Below, one piece after another: positions 58,961-64,000 of a DNA stretch of 64,000 nucleotides; position 1 is the first letter of the stretch, and every line of letters begins with the position of its first letter. The notes under the pieces are model-generated. The model did not search any database. It was not told where the DNA came from and was given only the letters and a program-made list of their open reading frames with translations. Location: positions 1,178,001 through 1,242,000 of the forward strand of contig NZ_WHOH01000001.1 of NCBI RefSeq assembly GCF_009741735.1, given 5' to 3'. The position numbers were made by a program, and so were the translations under genes. Origin of the DNA: Lentibacillus sp. JNUCC-1 (lineage in GTDB: Bacteria; Bacillota; Bacilli; Bacillales; Amphibacillaceae).

Positions 58961-60238
58961 CTATTTCGTTCCGCGCCGTTTCATCTCATCATCCATCATT
59001 TGGAAAAATTCTTCATTGTTTTTGGAAGACCGAAGTCGTTTCAGGAAACGTTCAATAAAGTCTGGGGTGGATTGCATTGTTTTGCGAATGGCCCACATTT
59101 TATCCAGATGTGCTTTGGGAACAAGCAGTTCCTCTTTTCTCGTACCAGAACGCATAATGTCAATCGCAGGGAAAATGCGGCGTTCTGCCAGACTGCGGTC
59201 AAGATGCAGTTCCATATTGCCGGTCCCTTTAAATTCCTCATAGATCACATCATCCATTCGGGAGCCGGTGTCCACAAGTGCGGTTGCTAAAATGGTAAAG
59301 CTGCCGCCTTCTTCAATGTTTCGCGCAGCACCGAAGAACCGTTTAGGACGGTGGAATGCGGCCGGATCAATACCGCCTGATAATGTTCGTCCACTTGGCG
59401 GGATCACGAGGTTATATGCGCGGGCAAGTCTCGTAATGCTGTCCATCAGCACAATCACGTCTTTTTTATGCTCGACAAGGCGCATGGCCCGTTCCAGCAC
59501 AAGTTCAGACACTTTTATATGGTTTTCGGGCACTTCGTCAAAAGTCGAAGCAACCACGTCAACACCCGGGTGAACAGAGCGTTCAATATCTGTTACTTCT
59601 TCAGGCCGTTCATCAACGAGTAAGATAATAAGCTTGGCATCCGGGTGGTTTTCAGAAATGCTGTTGGCCATCTCTTTGATGAGCACCGTTTTACCCGCTT
59701 TGGGCGGTGCTACAATCAATCCGCGCTGCCCATAGCCTACAGGTGTCATCATATCCATTATGCGGGTAGAAATGCTTCTGGTTTCCCGCTCAAGCTGCAT
59801 AAACCGATCTGGATAAAGTGGCGTTAAAGCTTGAAAATACACACGCTCTTTGGCTGCTTCAGGGTCTTCACCATTGACCGCATCCACATGCAACAGGCCA
59901 TAATAGCGTTCATTTTCTTTTGGCGGTCTTACTTTCCCTGATACTTTGTCACCGTTGCGGAGGTCAAAGCGGCGGATTTGTGATGCCGAGATGTAGATAT
60001 CTTCTGCACTTGGAGAATAATTAATAGGTCGGAGAAAACCAAAACCTTCTGAAGGAATAATTTCCAGTACACCGTCCATAAATAAAAAGCCATCTTTTTC
60101 AGCCTGGGCTTTTAGTATGGAGAAAATCAATTCTCGTTTTGTCAGTTTCGCATAATACGAGACTTTATACTCTTTTGCAAGCGCATAAAGGTCTTTAAGT
60201 GTTAATGTTTCCAGTTTGGATATCGTCAATCCTGTCAT
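58961..60238 (-). CDS. rho: Transcription termination factor Rho
   Basis: Hexameric RNA helicase. 425 residues: an N-terminal Rho_N helix bundle, a cold-shock-like RNA domain (FGFLRPINYSPSAEDIYISASQIRRFDLRNGD), Walker A APPKAGKTVLIKE, Walker B DVIVLMDSITRLARAYN and the R-loop/Q-loop region SGRTLSGGIDPAA. Full length for Bacillus. The 290-bp stretch from 60239 to 60490 upstream shows no gene or clear structure. Confidence 0.97.
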   Translation of the reverse strand: MTGLTISKLETLTLKDLYALAKEYKVSYYAKLTKRELIFSILKAQAEKDGFLFMDGVLEIIPSEGFGFLRPINYSPSAEDIYISASQIRRFDLRNGDKVSGKVRPPKENERYYGLLHVDAVNGEDPEAAKERVYFQALTPLYPDRFMQLERETRSISTRIMDMMTPVGYGQRGLIVAPPKAGKTVLIKEMANSISENHPDAKLIILLVDERPEEVTDIERSVHPGVDVVASTFDEVPENHIKVSELVLERAMRLVEHKKDVIVLMDSITRLARAYNLVIPPSGRTLSGGIDPAAFHRPKRFFGAARNIEEGGSFTILATALVDTGSRMDDVIYEEFKGTGNMELHLDRSLAERRIFPAIDIMRSGTRKEELLVPKAHLDKMWAIRKTMQSTPDFIERFLKRLRSSKNNEEFFQMMDDEMKRRGTK

Positions 60239-60490
60239 TCTATCACCTTGCCTATTCTTTTTTATGACTATGTTTCACTTGAAATGCTTTGATTATTTGG
60301 TGGAAGCTTAGGGGCATTCCATCTATTAAAGGATCTATTGAAGCGTAATCAGAAGTTTGAAAGTTGATGGCAATCTGTTTTATTAAGGGTAGCCAATCTT
60401 TCTTATTTTTAATCGGTTATAAGTTTGTATTGTTAATAGGAAATGTTAAATCGTTTGGGATTTTCTTAGGAAGGTCTATATATATGATGA

Positions 60491-60525
60491 TTGGGAAGGC
60501 GGTTGAAGCTAGCCCGCCTTCCCAA
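60491..60525 (-). terminator. Hairpin after glpX
   Basis: Stem TTGGGAAGGCGG / CCGCCTTCCCAA; strong stem but a weak T-run (AATCATC). It overlaps the region just past the glpX stop. Confidence 0.65.
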
Positions 60526-60530
60526 TGAAT

Positions 60531-61502
60531 TTATTCTGTTTCCATGACGAGGTGCGGTTTTTTATTCAGACTGTGTGCCCCATCTATAAATCGGACGGTA
60601 CCGCTTTTGGCACGCATGACGACTGTTTGTGTGGTGGCACGGCTGCCTTTGAACTGTACACCTTTCAGCAATTCGCCATCCGTGACACCTGTTGCGGCGA
60701 AAATGGCGTCGTCTCCTTTACAGAAGTCCTCCATATAAAACACTTTGTTTATATCAGTGATGCCCATGCCTTCACAACGGGCCTGTTCTTCCTGATTCGA
60801 TGGCACAAGCTTGCCTTGAATCTCGCCGCCGAGGCATTTCAGGGCAACAGCTGCGAGTACACCTTCAGGAGCACCGCCGATTCCGAATAAAATATCCACG
60901 CCTGTATCTTCAAAAGCCGTATTGATTGCGGCTGCCACATCACCGTCGGGAATAAGCTTAATGCGTGCACCCGCCGAGCGGATTTCTTCCACAAGCTTGG
61001 CATGTCTTGGACGATCAAGGACAATGGCAACCAAATCTTCAATATCTTTATTCTTAGCCTTGGCTACTGCTTGCAGATTCTCTTCAGTGGTCGCATTAAT
61101 ATCAATGGTCCCTACAGCTTGAGGTCCGACAGCAATTTTTTGCATATACATGTCTGGTGCATGCAACAGCGTTTTCTCATCCGCGATCGCGATAACAGCA
61201 AGTGCGTTCCATGTCCCCTGGGCCACGATGTTGGTGCCTTCAAGCGGATCAACGGCAACATCAACACCAGGACCATTTCCCATACCCAGTTTTTCGCCAA
61301 TATAAAGCATAGGCGCTTCGTCCATTTCGCCTTCACCAATGACGACTGTTCCGCGCATTGGGATGGTATCAAAAACCTTTCGCATGGCAGACGTTGCCGC
61401 GTCATCAGCTTCTTCCTTCTTGCCGCGGCCCATCCAGCGTGCCGAGGATAATGCGGCTGCCTCTGTGACACGGACCAATTCCATCGTTAAACTTCTCTCC
61501 AT
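60531..61502 (-). CDS. glpX: Class II fructose-1,6-bisphosphatase GlpX
   Basis: A gluconeogenic phosphatase of 323 residues, metal dependent. Motifs: [35 protein letters not shown] and [11 protein letters not shown] (metal and phosphate binding), [12 protein letters not shown]. Start behind GGGAGAGGGG. It lies between murAZ and rho, the conserved Bacillus order. Confidence 0.95.
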   Translation of the reverse strand: MERSLTMELVRVTEAAALSSARWMGRGKKEEADDAATSAMRKVFDTIPMRGTVVIGEGEMDEAPMLYIGEKLGMGNGPGVDVAVDPLEGTNIVAQGTWNALAVIAIADEKTLLHAPDMYMQKIAVGPQAVGTIDINATTEENLQAVAKAKNKDIEDLVAIVLDRPRHAKLVEEIRSAGARIKLIPDGDVAAAINTAFEDTGVDILFGIGGAPEGVLAAVALKCLGGEIQGKLVPSNQEEQARCEGMGITDINKVFYMEDFCKGDDAIFAATGVTDGELLKGVQFKGSRATTQTVVMRAKSGTVRFIDGAHSLNKKPHLVMETE

Positions 61503-61610
61503 GTTTCCCCTCTCCCTTTTAACAAATATGAAGCCTCATCCCAAGAAGATTCTATGTTAAAAAGCGGAGGGCCTTTTGGCCGGGGCAGTCATCATTGCCC
61601 ATACATGCTG

Positions 61611-62897
61611 TTAAGAGTTCTGGAGTTGACTGATTTCCTGATCGGTCATATCTTCCCGCCAGATTTTGGCGCCGAGTGCACTCATCTTTTCTATCAACTT
61701 TTCATACCCTCGGTCGATATGTTCAAGACCAGTCACCTCAGTAATGCCATCAGCCATCAAACCGGCAATGACGAGTGCTGCGCCTGCGCGCAAATCGCTG
61801 GCACTCACTCTTGCACCTTCAAGTTGCACAGGACCTGACACAATGACTGATCCGCCTTCCACCTTTATTATAGCATTCATACGCCTTAGTTCGTCAATAT
61901 GTTTTAATCGGGCTGCATAAATTGTATCAATGATCACACCAGTATTAGATGCCTGAGTCAGCAGTGTCGTAAAAGGTTGCTGCAAATCGGTGGGAAATCC
62001 AGGATATACGAGTGTTTTGACGTCGACACTTTTCATTTGTTCGGGCGGTTTAATCCGCAGCTGTTCATCCCCGACTTCGATGGACACACCCATTTCTCTT
62101 AGTTTAGCAAGCAGCGATTCCAGATGCTGTGGAATAACATTGTCAATAATCACGTCTTCTCCAGCTGCAGCAGCTGCAATAATATACGTCCCAGCTTCAA
62201 TTCTGTCAGGAATAATCGTGTGACGGCATCCTTTCAGCTTTTCAACGCCTTCTATCCGAATGACATCTGTTCCGGCACCTTTAATATTCGCGCCCATGCT
62301 TGTTAAAAGCGTGGCCACATCAATGATTTCCGGCTCTTTGGCGGCATTCTCAATCACTGTCTGCCCCTTGGCTTTAACAGCCGCAAGCATGATATTAATG
62401 GTCGCCCCGACACTCACAACGTCCAAATAAATACGTGCGCCTTTCAATTCATCGGCTCTTAAATAGACAGCTCCATGTTCATTCGTTACTTTGGCTCCGA
62501 GTGCTTCGAAACCTTTAATGTGCTGGTCGATCGGACGCGGGCCTAAATGACAGCCGCCTGGCAGCCCAATAACCGCTTTATTGAATTTACCGAGCATGGC
62601 GCCCATGAAGTAATAGGAGGCGCGAAGCTTTTTCACAAGTCCATTGGGAAGCGGCATAGAAACCATTTCAGATGGGTCTATATGTGCCGTCTGACCTTCC
62701 CATTCCACCGTTCCGCCAATCTCTTCAAGAAGCGTGCCGAGTGTATACACGTCAGATATATTCGGCAACCCTTCTATTACCACATCTGAGTCGGCAAGAA
62801 TTGCAGCAGGCAATAGGGCAACAGCACTGTTCTTGGCACCGCCAATACGTACTTGGCCCTTTAAAGAACGCCCGCCTTCAATTAAAATTTTCTGCAC
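61611..62897 (-). CDS. murAB: UDP-N-acetylglucosamine 1-carboxyvinyltransferase MurAZ (second MurA)
   Basis: The second MurA paralogue, 428 residues, intact. [24 protein letters not shown], the PEP-binding loop [14 protein letters not shown] and the C-terminal [15 protein letters not shown]. It shares only moderate identity with MurAA at 31277, as usual for the two Bacillus paralogues. Only this copy is unbroken as written. Confidence 0.95.
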   Translation of the reverse strand: MQKILIEGGRSLKGQVRIGGAKNSAVALLPAAILADSDVVIEGLPNISDVYTLGTLLEEIGGTVEWEGQTAHIDPSEMVSMPLPNGLVKKLRASYYFMGAMLGKFNKAVIGLPGGCHLGPRPIDQHIKGFEALGAKVTNEHGAVYLRADELKGARIYLDVVSVGATINIMLAAVKAKGQTVIENAAKEPEIIDVATLLTSMGANIKGAGTDVIRIEGVEKLKGCRHTIIPDRIEAGTYIIAAAAAGEDVIIDNVIPQHLESLLAKLREMGVSIEVGDEQLRIKPPEQMKSVDVKTLVYPGFPTDLQQPFTTLLTQASNTGVIIDTIYAARLKHIDELRRMNAIIKVEGGSVIVSGPVQLEGARVSASDLRAGAALVIAGLMADGITEVTGLEHIDRGYEKLIEKMSALGAKIWREDMTDQEISQLQNS

Positions 62898-62972
62898 TTC
62901 AAAAACCCCGCTTCACCTTTAAAATCGTTTAGACATTCTTTAGTCTGCATGCTTTTTCCAGTTTTATGCTCT

Positions 62973-63614
62973 TTACTTTTGACTATTCCAGTCAGCCAGG
63001 AATTTTTCAATACCTTGGTCTGTCAGAGGATGCTTAACAAGCTGCCCAAACACCTTATAAGGAATGGTAGCTATATGAGCTCCGTTCAAGGCTGCGTCCG
63101 TAACATGTAAAGGATGACGAATCGATGCAGCGATAATTTCGGTTGTTATGTTGTGGCGGTCGAAAATAGAGGCGATTGTTGCAATCAGGTCCATCCCATC
63201 ATGACCGATGTCGTCAAGTCTTCCGAGAAATGGCGACACATAAGATGCCCCAGCTCGTGCAGCCAGAAGCGCCTGGTTGGCATTGAATATAAGTGTCACA
63301 TTCGTTTTAATGTTTAAATCACTGAACGCTTTGACCGCTTTCAAACCTTCCAAAGTCATCGGAACCTTCACCGTGATGTTTGGCGCGATGGCTGCAAGCT
63401 CCTTGCCTTCTTCAATCATACCTGCCGCATCTTCTGCCACAACTTCAGCACTGACAGAACCTGAAACTTCTGCTGTAATGTCTCTCAGACGATCATGAAA
63501 AGACACGCCTTCTTTCGCTACAAGACTCGGGTTAGTCGTTACCCCTGCCAAAATGCCGAGTTCTTTTGCCTCTCTGATCTCCGAAATATTAGCTGAATCA
63601 ATAAAAAACTTCAT
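62973..63614 (-). CDS. fsa: Fructose-6-phosphate aldolase / small transaldolase (YwjH-like)
   Basis: A protein of 213 residues from the ATG at 63614 ([21 protein letters not shown]) behind AAAGGAGG. TIM-barrel with [12 protein letters not shown], the Schiff-base Lys in [15 protein letters not shown], and [13 protein letters not shown]. Transfers dihydroxyacetone units. The name transaldolase (tal) is also used for this short type; activity cannot be separated from sequence alone. Confidence 0.9.
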   Translation of the reverse strand: MKFFIDSANISEIREAKELGILAGVTTNPSLVAKEGVSFHDRLRDITAEVSGSVSAEVVAEDAAGMIEEGKELAAIAPNITVKVPMTLEGLKAVKAFSDLNIKTNVTLIFNANQALLAARAGASYVSPFLGRLDDIGHDGMDLIATIASIFDRHNITTEIIAASIRHPLHVTDAALNGAHIATIPYKVFGQLVKHPLTDQGIEKFLADWNSQK

Positions 63615-63663
63615 ATATAATACTTCCTCCTTTTTGTAAATTAAATGAATGCCCTCATGTAAA

Positions 63664-63703
63664 GAAAACGAAAGCAAAGCACCCAAGGCGTTGCTTTCGT
63701 TCT
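63664..63703 (-). terminator. Terminator of fbaA
   Basis: Stem AACGAAAGCAA / TTGCTTTCGTT with a 13-nt loop and TTTTCTTT following on the minus strand; it separates fbaA from fsa. Confidence 0.85.
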
Positions 63704-63716
63704 GTTAAGTTGATCG

Positions 63717-64000
63717 TTAAGCTTTGTTGGACGATCCGAATTCACGCATTTTTCCAATAACGGTTTCTTCTATGGCCTCACGGCCTGGTCCCAGATACTT
63801 ACGCGGATCATATTGTTCAGGCTGCTCATTAAGCACTTTACGAACAGCTTTAGCTTGATTAATTTGATTTTCAGTGTTCACATTGATTTTCGCTGAGCCA
63901 AGAGAAATGGCACGCTGGATATCTTTCGTTGGTATTCCTGTTCCCCCATGCAAAACCAGCGGAATGTTGGTCAGATTCATGACCTCTTCCATTCTGTCAA
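63717..64000 (-). CDS. fbaA: Class II fructose-bisphosphate aldolase (C-terminal part)
   Basis: The last 94 or so codons. The gene continues beyond the window. [34 protein letters not shown] includes the metal-binding His and phosphate-binding residues of class II aldolase; the C-terminus is [25 protein letters not shown]. Glycolytic enzyme, upstream neighbour of fsa as in Bacillus. Confidence 0.95.
   Translation of the reverse strand, partial: DRMEEVMNLTNIPLVLHGGTGIPTKDIQRAISLGSAKINVNTENQINQAKAVRKVLNEQPEQYDPRKYLGPGREAIEETVIGKMREFGSSNKA

Overview
The window is a low-to-moderate GC Gram-positive chromosome segment. It comes from an endospore-forming, flagellated member of the Bacillaceae; my guess is the Virgibacillus/Lentibacillus/Oceanobacillus side, but this rests only on gene order, protein style and repeat style. 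Evidence for a spore former includes spoIIR, spoIID, spoIIQ and spoIIID. The rod-shape gene mbl, flhO/flhP, a ComK-type competence regulator and a Bacillus-type atp operon agree with this. From about 15.9 kb onward the order reproduces, in reverse, the Bacillus subtilis stretch fbaA - tal - murAZ - glpX - rho - rpmE - tdk - prfA - prmC - spoIIR - ywlC - mntP - ywlE - rpiB - ywlG - glyA - upp - mnaA - atpIBEFHAGDC - ywzB - ywmB - murAA - spoIID - spoIIQ - spoIIID - mbl - flhO - flhP - fabZ. Nearly all of these are on the minus strand.

Layout. At 1-5.2 kb on the plus strand lie the tail of a NupQ-like nucleoside permease, a repeat element split by an IS3/IS150-type insertion sequence, a four-helix protein resembling a duplicated ATP synthase subunit c, a DUF2935 protein and a two-gene ThrE-type exporter. 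At 5.2-14.6 kb on the minus strand are an APC permease, a CynX-like MFS transporter, a YerO/SwrC-like TetR-MFP-RND efflux operon and comK. At 14.8-24.5 kb are yjfB with a SigD-type promoter, an acidic lipoprotein, a perfect 20-bp tandem array, fabZ, an EpuA-like protein, flhP-flhO-mbl-spoIIID, an AimR-like receptor gene, spoIIQ and spoIID. At 24.6-30.2 kb an oppBCDAF operon sits between spoIID and murAA. At 31-41.5 kb are murAA, ywmB, a DUF1146 protein and the whole atp operon. At 42.8-64 kb are a Vpr-like protease, mnaA, upp, glyA, ywlG, rpiB, a chemoreceptor, ywlE, mntP, ywlC with a DnaA-box cluster, spoIIR, prmC, prfA, tdk, rpmE, rho, glpX, murAZ, fsa and the end of fbaA.

Three patterns go beyond ordinary annotation. 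(1) At least six copies of a composite MITE-like element occupy the intergenic gaps, with nested insertions including a 395-bp sequence present twice at about 99% identity. (2) Three 20-bp-phased arrays share the core TGCACATTC and one further perfect 20-bp array exists; each lies between the end of one gene and the start of the next co-directional gene. (3) Twelve likely single-base G/C deletions break genes, several of them essential (atpD, mbl, glyA, murAA). One of them also unbalances a terminator stem. This pattern points to homopolymer errors in the assembly rather than real gene decay.

Other points worth a second look are the duplicated subunit-c-like protein, the AimR-family receptor that lacks the usual N-terminal DNA-binding region, a YwlE phosphatase with a roughly 65-residue helical insertion, and the DnaA-box cluster upstream of ywlC. 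All calls come from reading the sequence; no database search was run.
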